This document shows, one piece after another, positions 12,895-24,130 of a stretch of DNA of 64,000 nt. Location of the stretch: the NCBI GenBank assembly GCA_963920665.1, contig OY987265.1:4841001-4905000 (forward strand). The letters are read 5' to 3'. The position numbers and the translations under genes were made by a program. Source of the stretch: Straminergon stramineum. Its lineage: Eukaryota; Streptophyta; Bryopsida; Hypnales; Calliergonaceae. Each line of letters begins with the position of its first letter. The stretch's first letter is position 1. Under the pieces are notes generated by a model. It did not search any database, was not told the origin of the DNA, and saw only the letters and a list, made by a program, of their open reading frames with translations.

Positions 12895-13498
12895 TGACTC
12901 CCTCTCTAATTCCATCTAAGTTTGGATTTAGGATTCCTCCAATTTTTTTTATTATAGTAAATTATATAACTCAAATTAATCATTGGGGATCCATAGAGTT
13001 AAAAATAGCAATATTAGGCTCACTCATCCTATAATTTGGAGTGGGAAAAATTCCTCATATGCAAAAATAGATTATAGTAAGATTCTATAATTTTTTACAA
13101 TTTCATTTTTCAAAACAAATTTATCATGAATTTTTTAGGTGAAGATTCTATTTGTCCCACACTAGTTATAAAGATAATTGTATTTTTGACCAAGGGTTGG
13201 TTGCAAAATCAAGATTCTTGTAGCCCAATTATAAAGCGTCATTCTTGATTACTCATTCACCTTGTCTTTGCACAAAAATAGACCTCCCTATACTACCAAA
13301 ATGGGGGGTGATCAAGAATGGGTTGCCTCCCATAGATGCACTTGTGTAGTACTATACACCCCCACAAATGACAAACTCTCTTGAAAACAACCCATAAAAA
13401 GAAGTAGAATGGTAAAGAAAAAACTAAAATTAGGTTTGCATTTAATACTCAATATCTTGGTCAATCCATTCCTTAAGTTAGGATGTTTGTTTGTTGTG
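12895..13498. other. AT-rich spacer, no feature recognised
   Basis: No coding frame or repeat is visible between the TTAA element and the CACTA transposon. Its right end is rich in TTTG, the sequence into which the CACTA element inserted. Confidence 0.5.
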
Positions 13499-13729
13499 TT
13501 TCACTACTAGAAAGGGGGGCCCGTTTTACATAGATTGAATTGATTACTATTGATTTCAACAATTATTTATGCTAAAACGGCACATTTGTCAATTTTGTTT
13601 AGGCAAATAACATAGATTGCCTATACAACAAAGATGTGTTGAAATGTTGAATCCTAATCAATAGAGATAGTCTAAAATTGTTGATTTGAAATGTCCAATG
13701 ACCAACTTATAAAGAATTCATCCAATTTC

Positions 13730-14150
13730 AAGTAGTTTTCTAGAAAATTTTGGATTTTTTAGGAATCTTTTGAAATTTCTTAGAGATCTTTTAGTAATCT
13801 ATTAAAATCTTTTAAGTTTTTCAAGAATATTTTAAGAATCTCTTAGAATTTTTAGAATTTTGCAAGAATCTTTTAGGAATCTATTAGAATCTTTTATATT
13901 TTTCAAGAGTCTTTTTGGAATCTATTGGAATCTTTTTTTTGAATTTTTGAATTTTTTGAGAATCTATTGAGATCATTTAGAATCTTTTTAGAAATCTATT
14001 GGAATTGGTAAAAGAATTCCAATCATTTTGTAGAATCTTTTATAATTTCTTAAATCTCTTGGAAATCTCTTGGAATCTATTTGAATCTTTTCAAAAAACT
14101 TTTGAAAAACTATTGGGAATCATTTAGAGTCTTTTGTGAATCTTCCTAAA
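13730..14150 (+). repeat. Degenerate GAATCTTTTAGAATC-type low-complexity tandem
   Basis: Inside the CACTA element, variants of AGAATCTTTTAGGAATCTAT recur about every 15-30 bp with no fixed period. It looks like slippage-expanded filler. Confidence 0.6.
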
Positions 14151-14703
14151 TCTATCATTTTCATTTGAAATATTCTATAGAATTTGAATTTAGAGTTTGA
14201 ATTTTCATCAATTGAAATTTTAAATGAGTATAATTTTATTTGAATTTTATTTGAATTCTAATGAAATTCAATAACTACAATGCACACTTAGAATTTGATC
14301 AAATTTTTTTTTACTATTCAAATCTAATTCGAATTTTAATTAAAATAATTTAATGAAAATTCAAATTGTGATTCTACTCTAATAAATTCAAATCCAATTG
14401 GAAATCAAATTTTAATGCAATTCTCATTTATTTTCCTATAGAATATACTTTAATTAGAGTTCAAACTTATAATTTAATTGAATCTCTAACTTATATTTTG
14501 AAGTGTAATACAAGTATACATAATGGTTTTTCTACATTCCTTCATTGCTTTATCTAATAATTTCACTTCTCAAAGAGTAATTATGAACTATTTTGATTCT
14601 CATTTTAAATTTGAGTTGAATTCTTAATTTTGAATCAGAAAAGTTTTAATTTTGAACTATTCTCAATTCAATTCTAAGATTTGAATATTCAAATTTGGGT
14701 AAT

Positions 14704-15400
14704 TTAAACCCTATAATATAAAGACCCAATTCGTCTATTAGAAACCACTCAAAATTGCTATTTGTATTGCATTCATCAAAAAAAAAAATCTATATTTTTT
14801 TAAAGTCAAACCATAGGATCTAATACTTCACTTGTCTTAAATTACATAGTTCAAATTTCATCAAATTTGATCGTACTAATTGAAAGACTTTAGTATTCAA
14901 ATTTCAAAGTTAGAAAAGGTTTTTTGAATGATAGTCAACAATTTTAAATGATTTTGACTATCATTTGTGGAATTTTTTATACTATGAACTTTGAATTGAA
15001 AAATCTTCTATTGGAGAATTGAACTCAAAGTCTAGGAAAAAATTCAAAACAAAAAAACTTCATTTTTCATTTTTAAAAAATTGTTAAGAAAATGTAGGTT
15101 TAAAATTGAATAAAAACTTGAACTATTAATAGTTTTGAGATGGAATTCAAACACAAAATCAAAACAACTAGATTTTTCTAGCACGCTAACTTAGCCTTGC
15201 CAAAAAAATGAATTTCGTTTTTAGAATTGCACCAAACAATTAACCCTATAAGTTATTTTCTCACCAAGATGCTTAGATTGCCTCCAAATTAAAGTGGTTC
15301 ATATATAATTTTCTCTTCAAAAGTTTAAATAAAATCAAAGCTTCACATACACATAAAAATATAATATTTAAAATAAAAACTATTCTCATAGACAGATTAT
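14704..15400 (+). mobile_element. Old TTAA family-I copy nested in the CACTA element (left part)
   Basis: Begins TTAAACCCTATAATATAAAG and then follows the family-I order seen at 25880 and 49620: an ACCACTCAAAATTGC block, an AAAAAATTGTTAAG block near 15075, and a CAAAGCTTCACATAC block near 15340. It is more diverged than the other copies and no matching right end is visible. Confidence 0.45.
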
Positions 15401-15805
15401 AAGATTCTTTGTTTAATGAAAAAGTTTAACTAAAATTTGACGTCATAGAAACCTTGAAATCCATTTTGTCTTTCGAAGGACAATAGTAGATTAGAGGTTT
15501 GAATATGAAATTTATATATTGAACTATTCAAACTTCTAAATGTGAAACACTTAGAATTTGAACAATTTAACTCTAAGTTTTGGCCAAATCACCTCTAGAA
15601 AAATGCTTGTCAGATTTTCAAATCATATTGAATAAAATTGAAAATTTTGCCACTAAAACTAGACTTCAAAAAGAATCATTTCCAACAAGTTCCATGAAAA
15701 ATGGACTTACAATGAAGGAGATATGAGCCTTCAAAGTCTATTGGATTAACAAACAAAAAACGAAATAATGTATAAAACTCATTCAACATGTGCATGCATG
15801 ACAAG

Positions 15806-15900
15806 CGCCCCCAACCATGGTGCAATGGTTTGGGCCGGTGGTTGAGAAACAATAGGTGTTGGGTTCTAATCCCCACCCTTGCATTGATGTGGCTATGGTT
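15806..15900 (+). mobile_element. tRNA-derived SINE-like segment
   Basis: Contains an RNA polymerase III A box, TGGTGCAATGG (15818-15828), and a B box, GGTTCTAATCC (15862-15872, one mismatch to the tRNA consensus), 44 bp apart start to start. The flanking arms do not pair as a tRNA cloverleaf, so a SINE head fits better than a functional tRNA. Its boundaries are uncertain. It sits inside the CACTA element. Confidence 0.5.
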
Positions 15901-16143
15901 GCTTTTGGAAAAATATTTTTTGTTGCCTAAGAATTAAAATTTTTCTCTAGGCAATAGAGGAAATTTTTCTTTTTTGAGGATTTAAATTTTCTTGGGGGAT
16001 TTAAATTTTTTTTGAGAGTGTCCAAATCAACATAGATCTATGCTAAAAAATTTCCAAATCAAGTTGTCCTAATCAACTCTTCTTATCAACACAACTATGC
16101 AAAATCTATGCTAAAACAGACATTGATTTCTCTAGTAGTGTTT

Positions 16144-17194
16144 GTTTGTTTGTTTGTTAGGTTGAGATCTCTAGAACCATGCATCCCCTAGTCACATTCT
16201 TAGTACCGTTGGAAAGCTCTCTATGATGAAGGGTGCATAGACTTTGTTTCATGGTATTTGAATCTATGGATGGTGTGAAAGTTATTGAATTTCAAAGTTT
16301 TTAATGAATTAAAAAATTAGAAAATTACTTTATTTTTATTTTGGTTGTGACCAAAGCTTTTATTTTGGACTAGTGTCCCCTATGTTGGCTTCACTATATA
16401 GGCCAAATTTTGGAGGGACAAATTCACAATGATGAGATTCTGATAGATCTGGTGAAATTTTGCTAGAAAAAAGCCTTGACTGTGGCAATGGCACAAGGTA
16501 CACTAGTACAAAACTAAGCTGCACTAAAAATTTTACACAAAATCATTTGCTAGCTCTAGAAGATCTCATGAAAATAGGGACCTACAATCTCAATGGTGAA
16601 GGAGTTCTCTATGGTCAGTCAGTATATTGTAATTATAATCCTTCCGTGTGAATCTCAAGAAAGATACTCTAGCAGACGATGAGGTCTTACAAAAGACTCA
16701 CGGAAGAATCTCTACTACTATTATATAGACCTCTTTCAATTGACTTGATCTTCCACTACCATCGTTAGCAATCAAAAATGTGTTGAAAATTGAGAAAAGC
16801 TGAAAGGTATAGAGATTCTTCATTCTACAAGTCTTCTTTCTCAGCAAGGGCAACAAGCTACTCCACTCTCTAATCAAATGCAAGCGCACTCTCATCACGC
16901 TTGTTTAATTCAGAGCCTTCTTTGATTAACCACTTTCCACGCAAGTCCTTGAGCACATTCTCTTCAGCTTGCCCACCCTCTTCTCCAGCAACCTACGAAG
17001 CAGTTGTCATCTCAACCAAGTCTCCAGAAGGGGGTGGAAGACACCAGAGCATTCGCCTGAACTCCGGGGTGCCAGCAAAAATCTCAAAGTTCACGGCCAT
17101 GGCGTCCAAACAGTAAGTTACTCCCGAAGCTTCTACACTCCACATCTGCTAGAAGATGGGGAAACGGATCAGGTTAGTCTAATTTCACGACTAA
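16144..17194. other. Spacer, no gene recognised
   Basis: A GC-richer stretch at about 16960-17120 has short frames on both strands (about 70 codons) with no known domain; it may be an exon remnant. ACCGTTGGAAAGCTCT at about 16205 resembles leader-like sequence of retroelements, but nothing around it supports a call. Confidence 0.35.
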
Positions 17195-18349
17195 CTTAAC
17201 TAATGGAGATTCATTCTGCTTTGGGTCCCTATGAACATTGTGGTTGGTTAGAAGATAAAATAGTGAGTTCCAACAATTAGAAAATCAAGAAATTCGATTA
17301 GCAAAACAGTATTTTGCCGAGCTGATGTTTGCCCGGCCAGTTGGAGATGCACTTTGCCATTATGTCCCCGTTATTCCATCCTCTCTTGTCCTTGCGGCAG
17401 CTTCAAGTTGCATTTGCCATTCATTTGCAAGGATTGCTCGTGTTCATTCCTTCGTTTTTTTGATTTTCCGTTGATTTGTTTCGGTTTCTGTCTATGCGTC
17501 GCACTCGGTCGTCTTGCTCGCTATGTAAACCTCAAGCAAAAAGAATCGCTCGATGTTCTTGGTGAGATCAGATATCCTTGTTCGTTCAACTTCACCATGC
17601 CACCTGCGTGCATGTCTCTACTTTCACCGGTGCTGCCTCCATGCAAAAGCATTCTCTTTTCTTGTTTCTAGTTTATTGGTCTGGTAGCTCCCTGAATTTG
17701 GTTGACGATGTCAATTTTGGCCAATTTAGCATGAGGCTTTTGTTCGTTTGGTTGCTTCTAGCGAAATGCAAGTTCTCACATACAATTTACACGAAACTTG
17801 TCTTGAAATCTGGTTGTCTAATCACATTTGAGTCCTCTTCAATTACTCTTCGGACTTGCAGCTCAATTGGCTTTGGAGTTTGTCAATAGCGGGAGGAAAT
17901 ATGAATCCATGCCAATGCAATTCTTTCTGCTGTGTTAAAATCGCTTTGCTATTGGCTCACATGTTTCAGCAATTCCGTGTCCACATGATTATGCTCACTA
18001 CACGTTAGGCTTCCATTGCACCCAAGTGAGTTGTTGAATTGATGGACAGAACGAAAAAAACAAAAGAGGATCCTCAGGGTTTGAATTAAACAACGAGAAT
18101 ATTGAAGCTCATTTTAGGGTTTCACTAGTCTTGTACCACAAGTGCCATTATTCTTGACTTTGGAGAAGATGCCCTTCCAAGGTCACGAAGAGAGTGATAC
18201 AGAGCTCCACAGTTGTACCGTGCGGCCAAGGTTCTCTCTCTCATACTAGAGTCCATATTTCAGGGGGCTTTCGTGATGCTTGTAAGTGAGGTCTTGCAAA
18301 TTGAATTTTCACCTAATTATGACTGTGTGACTAACAGTTTTGAACAAGC

Positions 18350-19650
18350 ATGGAGGGGTGCAGAGATGGCAACAATGGAAGATCATGCTGATGGTGCACA
18401 ACCAAATTGCTTTCAAGTTGCAAAGCTCTTGCGAGAGTAGTTGAGCGGCTTTCTAGGTGGTAGTGGAGAACTTCTCGGAGAGAAGTTACGACACTTACTC
18501 TACATTGCCGCTTCCCGCCAGGTTGTTGCAGATGCCGTCATGAATCCTGTTCTTTAGGGAAGTCTTCCGAGGGAGTTGCTTGTGCTTGTTCTAGCACGTC
18601 TGCCAGTGCCCAAAATCACCCGCCTATGTTGCCAGCTCTCCAAGGAATGGACCATGAACATGGAGTTCAACCGAGCATGTGATGATGCGAACCTCAACAT
18701 GGCAGCACTTCTTTCGTATGTAGGGCAAGCCAATGAGTTTTCAGTCAGAATCTTTGATTTCAGCAAATGCGTATGGCTGTATGTGTATCGCTTCCACCTT
18801 ACAAATCTAGGGAATGCACCTAGCTAGTTTGACACTTTAGGGACCCAAATTGTTTGGATGCCAATGGCAAGCGAAGGTGGATTGGTTTGTTTCGTCTCTA
18901 CTTGGAAATACACGGAGGCAAATCCCTTGTGCATTGTGGTAATGAATATGTTGATACGAGTTCACCATGAGCTCCTTCCTTTGTAATATGTGTACCCTAT
19001 CCCGCCCACAATGGTACACATGAAAGTGAACTTCGAAACCAAAGGGTATAAGGTGGTTGTCGTAGGCAATAATAAAGGTCATTACGTAGTAGAAACGTAT
19101 GATTCTGTTTCGAGGCAATGTAGCCGAGCAGCGCCATCATAGGGTCACGTTTTGGGTCGTGTGTACAAATGGAAGAATTTTGATTGCAACCGTACGCGTT
19201 TCCACTCGCAAAGGGCAAGAATTTGTGCATTTGACCTTATAAGACGACAACTAGAGCATTTCAGTTTTGAAGATTATGAATTCAATGGAGCGCGTATGAT
19301 GCGCTATGCGATTGTAGAAGACTGTATGTTTGCATTGCTTGTACAGGGTAGCACGAACCAAGTTATTACTGAGTTTCAGTCTCAAAGTACTACTAATGTG
19401 TGGGTGTCAGTGAAGACCCTCAGCCGATGCACGCCTATTGAGGAGGGTCTCCCACTCGAACTTTATGCTTGTGAAGATGTTTTGATGCTTTTGATGCTTG
19501 AGAAGGTCGGTAAAAAGTACGGTGAAAATCAGTGTTGCTACTTTGTGGACTTTTCGAGAGGTGAGTGGCATGACCTCCCAGAATTTTCCTAGGAGTTTCG
19601 TTATCCTTCACTGATGTGTCACGTTTTTTGGAATGTTATTCCACAAGAGA
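18350..19650 (+). pseudogene. F-box protein pseudogene (copy A)
   Basis: Collinear homologue of the intact F-box gene at 29557-30828 (its ATG corresponds to 18350). The F-box is still readable (LPRELLVLVLARLPVP, about 18565-18612). The frame is broken by nonsense changes relative to the intact copy: CAG to TAG at 18438-18440, TGG to TAG at 18555-18557, TGG to TAG at 19140-19142, and TAG at 19590-19592. There are also indels, including a net 8-bp loss before the first stop, and the original terminator is lost. No functional product is expected. Confidence 0.85.
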
Positions 19651-22194
19651 TCATGTAAGGCAAAGGCTGCTAGTTTCATCAGTTTATGCATTTGGACCAA
19701 TGTGCTGGAATGTGTTTTCATTAGGTATCAGGATAAGTAAAAGCACTAGAAGGATCAGTTTGGGTATTACAAGAATCAGACTCTCTTGAGATCGAATGTT
19801 TTTCACTCAAGGTTCAAAGATTTCTTGTGCAATCATTCAAAGTAAGAGATGAAGATCAAGGTTGTAGAGCATTAGTTTCCATGGACAGTAGAGAACCCTA
19901 TTTTCGGTTCAAATATCCTTGGCTGTCGACATATAGGTGAGTTTTGCTAAATCCCGCTCGAAGTACTATTTAAAGTCTTTCTCAGCCTCTTGAAAGAGAT
20001 AAATGGTGGTTGAAAGCAGGGGTCGAGGAGTACATAGGAGACAAGATCAGGTCCCTAATGCTTCAATGTCGTCAAGCTCACATGGAATCCAGAAGTAAGG
20101 TGGTGTTTCTGGGATCAATTTGGTTCCAGAGAAACTATACAGAGTGGATAATTTAGGTCATTGTGATAGTCTTTGTTTATAGTCAAGTTTGGTTTTCTGC
20201 CGATAGAATAATTATGTAAAATGTGATAAACATGTTATCATATGTTTGTGCTCAAATTGTGATCTTCATGAGCACTGTTAATTCTATATATGGAAAGTCT
20301 ACAAAGTGAGCTTATTTCTACATACATTTTGAACCATGGAAAAACATGTTGAGTACTCGTATTACTTTTGGTGTGTGTATTGTCATAGATATTGGTGTGT
20401 GCACTCCATCTAAGACCAAAAAAGGTCATTTAAACCCTAATAATTTGAGCACGGAATCTGTAAGCTTGCTACCATAGTAGTAAAGTATGGTTAGAAAATC
20501 TTTTGGTGTTCCAATGTCTAGTCCAACTGAGAAACATGGAATTGGAAGAGTTTGCTGAAGGGAAAGCACCACATAGTAGTCTCTCTTCCAATTCTACTTC
20601 CAAGCAGACAATGATCCGCTTCTTATTGTAACTTATAAAAAGTGAACAAAACTCGTTTTTCAAAGTATCAATCACGTGAATGTAGCCAAATCCATTTAAT
20701 TTGATTCATCATGTCGTTCCTTTTTGTTGCAATTACGGCCATCCTACAGATCCTTTTTCAATTTCTACTGCTCGTGATCACAAGGTTCCTTGTCTTTATA
20801 TTTCAGAATTTGTAGGGGTGGTATCCTAACCAGTCTCAGACAAACACAATGCATAGAATATGCTGATTTTATGGAATTTTCATAAGCTTGGGTGTCATCA
20901 ACCATCCTCTTACATGCACAATGCCAATTTACATTTTAAGTAAAGGCACTTTACTATTGATAGTGTTAAAAATAAGCAAATTTTGATCATGCAATTGTAA
21001 TGATTTGCGTAGTGAGCTGTACTACAACAATACTTTCCGCTCAAAACAGGCAAGCACTATCTCACCCACTACTATGGCAAGCAAAGCACAGAAGAAAATT
21101 GTAAAAAAAGAGCTTTTAAAGAGGTTGATGCATTGGTGTGAGTTGCTTCCAAATGAACTGCATCAAAAGTCAAAATGCAAGGTTCTCTTTTTAAAATCCA
21201 CTGCTTACTCAAAATGATGCAAATTAAGTACTCCAAATGAATGAATACCTCACAATAAAAACTTGCAATATTCTTTGAGCTGGTGAAAGAAATGCAAGTT
21301 TGAAACTGCCGCTTCAATTCAGTGTGACAATTCAACTTATATTGTGGTGCCTTGTTTTCAAAAAATCGACCAAATTTCGAGCTACTCATCTGTTTTTTCT
21401 TTACAATAGATTGATTTTGTGGTGGGTCAATCAATATAAGGTAAGCCTTGCTCCTTCATGCCACAGTTCATTTTGACCCTACTTGGGCACTAGCTACTAA
21501 CTTAGTACCATACATTTCAAAAATCTGAAATGAGCATTGCTATTACATTGTATTGTGCACAAACTAACCTCAATTGAATTGCAGCATACAATAGTAAGAT
21601 AGGATGGTTGATCTATAAGTAGTCTACATGACTAGTCAGATATGCAAAGTAACAGAGAAACTGAATCTATGGGACATCTATTTTCTGTTGTAAGGAAATC
21701 AGTTCTTGCAATTTGGTGGAATTGATTGGATGACTTCCTTGCACTAAGTTAGCATAATGGTCATGCTACTTAAATTTATATTGAGTGTTATTAAGGTGAG
21801 AACAAGAATAAATATGTTTTGGATGAGGATATTACACAATCATCGGTTATTTATTTTCATAGTGAAGGAAGGAAGGAAATTTTGGGACTTTGGGTGTCAT
21901 GGCAGCTTCTTGATCAAGCCTTCCCTTCTTCCCTTAGTCTTCTTGAATGCCTACCTCCCACCAATAAACAAACAACAAGACTGAATGAATGATGTTGTTT
22001 GGTTGTTGGATGTCCCACTCCATCACAAGCTGAGGAAATCATGTCCACTTCTATGCAGCTCATGACTAACTTTTCTAATTGTCTCATTTTTTTAGTTCTA
22101 AAATCAATTATCTCATACTTGTGTTTTAAAAATCAAATGAGAATGCTACAAAGCCGGAAAGCACTCCTAAAATGTGTTTTTAATAATGAGATTG

Positions 22195-23075
22195 TTCAAC
22201 CTGAGAAGGACCAAGTGATCATTCAATGTATACAAGAGATCTTGGGTACTTACGAACAATCAATTGTGGTTGCATGTTCCAGAAAATCTTGATACAAGAT
22301 GTGAACATGTACCCCAATAGTAGGAATATTTTTATACAATCCAATGCCCAAATTAAAAGTTTGCCTTGAAGTTTTGGGTAGTTCACTCACTTACATAAGT
22401 TTTTTGTAATTTGGGTAGCTACGGATAGCATGTGCAAAAAAACTCCTATATAAACTCCCCCTATATATAAGTCCAAGTTTTGTCAAGTTCTGACAAAACT
22501 TGATAAAACTCCTCATGTTACTCGATCCAAATGTCAAAAGGAAAAAACCTTTGTAGTATAAAAATCTCAATCTAGGAGTTTGGGTAGTTATGGACAACAT
22601 GTACATAACTCCAATAATTCTAAATTTTGAATCTCACTAAAGGAGGAGTTTAAAATCTTTGGGCCTTGTTCAAAAGAAAAAAACATTTGTAGTGTAAAAA
22701 TCTCACTCTAGGAGTAGTCCTTCTCAAAATTCCTCTTCTAATTCTAAATTTTTACAGGTTTATAACTTACGTATATTACAAGATCCAAATGCCAAAAGAA
22801 AAGACCATGTGTAGTTTAAAAAGCTCACTCTAAAAGGAGTTTAAAGTCTATTGGCCTTACTAGGCAAGGTCGAAAAAAAAATTCTTCTAATTTCAAATGT
22901 TTTAATCTTTCAATTTGTGTAGTCAAATTTTCTGAAATTTTCCACACATTTCCATAGTAGTCTATTACAAATTCTTATGATTGAATTTTTCATTTTTTAA
23001 GAATTTTTTTTTTCACTACTCTAAAAGTGGCAGTTTTTCACAATTTTTGCCCGAAATATGTTCTTTAGGGGTTAA
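22195..23075 (-). mobile_element. TTAA element 2 (family I), 0.87 kb
   Basis: Interior 22199-23071. Left end TTCAACCTGAGAAGGACC is decayed; right end in reverse complement is TTAACCCCTAAAGAACAT. The right 100 bp match family I in reverse orientation (the AAAAGTGGCAGTTTTT block). Copy B of the segmental duplication lacks the whole insert and has one TTAA (42277-42280) before the same TACATCC flank. Inside is a perfect 12-bp inverted repeat with a 5-bp loop at 22474-22502, and AGTTTGGGTAG-type direct repeats. Confidence 0.75.
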
Positions 23076-23140
23076 TACATCCTACCAATCATTGTATCAA
23101 AGTGTGTTACAATTTGGTTCCAAAGTCTGAAGTGTTGTCA

Positions 23141-23226
23141 TTTTAGAAATTAGGTGGTATTGTACAATGCATGCTTTCACCATTTTTAGAAATTAGGTCG
23201 TATTGTACAATGCATGCTTTAACCCT
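23141..23226 (+). repeat. 43-bp tandem duplication
   Basis: Two near-identical units, 23141-23183 and 23184-23226, each containing TTAGAAATTAGG and GTACAATGCATGCTTT. Copy B of the segmental duplication has a single diverged unit here. Confidence 0.75.
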
Positions 23227-23756
23227 TAAAGGCCACAGGTCTTGGTCAAACTTTATTAGATTTCTACATGAAACCATACATTTCAAAATTTTGATATTTT
23301 TCTTATGTGAGAATATATGTCTAAAATTTAATCTCATTTTTTCATAAAATTTAAAAACATCAAATTTCATATTTTAATGATTTAAAAAAAAAAATCCTTT
23401 GTAAGAAACATTGTAATTACAAAAATGCTTAAAATAGGATGAAATTTTGAAAAAATGGAAATAATAGTGACAAATGCCATGGTATAATTGATGTACTCCT
23501 TGAGCTCGCACCAAGAGAAATTCAATAGGAAAAGTTCAAACATGGTGTATTTTAAACTTTCAAGATGCTATCTTCAAAGTGTGACAAAACAAAAATTTTG
23601 AGAATTTTGAAAAAATTCCAATGGAGTAAAAAGTAGATTATTAGTGTCAAATTTTCTTATTTAAGCTTAAAAGAATTTAAAATAAAAAACTATATGAAAA
23701 TTCAAATTTTGACTTTCACAATACCTATCCGGCTTGCAATGTCCTTTAAGTGTTAA
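23219..23756. mobile_element. TTAA element 3, 0.53 kb
   Basis: Interior 23223-23752 between TTAA at 23219-23222 and 23753-23756. Ends: TTAACCCTTAAAGGCCAC, and TTAACACTTAAAGGACAT in reverse complement. In copy B the flanks meet directly as CATGCT-GGAA-TACATC (42401-42415), so the insert is absent there. Confidence 0.75.
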
Positions 23757-24130
23757 TACATCTGACAAACTACTCTTATTATCAAAAAACATTATGCCTC
23801 TCAGCCTTCTAATAAACTATGTCCAACTAATACATAGCCCAATCAATCTTATCAAGTACCTAATTGCAAAAGAATGATATGTTATAAAAACATTGCCATG
23901 AACTTCCTCACAATCCACTTATTATAAATTATACCTCATGATATATTTGGAATTGTCCCATAAATGCAACCATTTGAATCATACAAGGTCATTAAGTGTC
24001 AATTCTTTTCTTCATTGTCTCTTGTTATTGCACCATGAGTAATTACTTCACCAACTTTTCATTCACTAGTTTCTCACTAAGATAAACTACAGCTAGTTTT
24101 AATCCCATTCTAAAATTGATCTAGAGATAG

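Larger units (their letters stand above)
13502..16140. mobile_element. Non-autonomous CACTA (En/Spm) DNA transposon
   Basis: The left end reads CACTACTAGAAA and the right end in reverse complement reads CACTACTAGAGAAATC, a 10-11 bp terminal inverted repeat of the class-defining CACTA type. The element is flanked by TTT at 13499-13501 and 16141-16143, matching the 3-bp target duplication of this superfamily, although the flanks are TTTG-rich. Subterminal repeats ACATAGAT and TATGCTAAAAC occur at both ends (about 13530-13620 and 16030-16120), as expected for transposase binding. At 2639 bp with no transposase frame it must depend on an autonomous relative. Confidence 0.85.
17195..24130 (+). repeat. 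Segmental duplication, copy A
   Basis: Colinear with 28535-42830. Shared order: a CGGGCTGATGTTT-type block (17316 / 28648), the F-box gene, the TTTAAA(A/C)CCTAATAATT block (20434 / 31348), GAATACCTCACAAT (21242 / 34774), a TACATGAC block (21622 / 41163), AATAAACAAACAACAAG (21963 / 42038) and TTATTGCACCATG (24023 / 42692). Copy A is compact. Its F-box gene is dead, and it gained two TTAA elements that copy B lacks. Confidence 0.85.

Noticed and set aside
15806..15885. Functional tRNA gene
   Set aside because: A and B boxes are present, but acceptor and anticodon arms do not pair.
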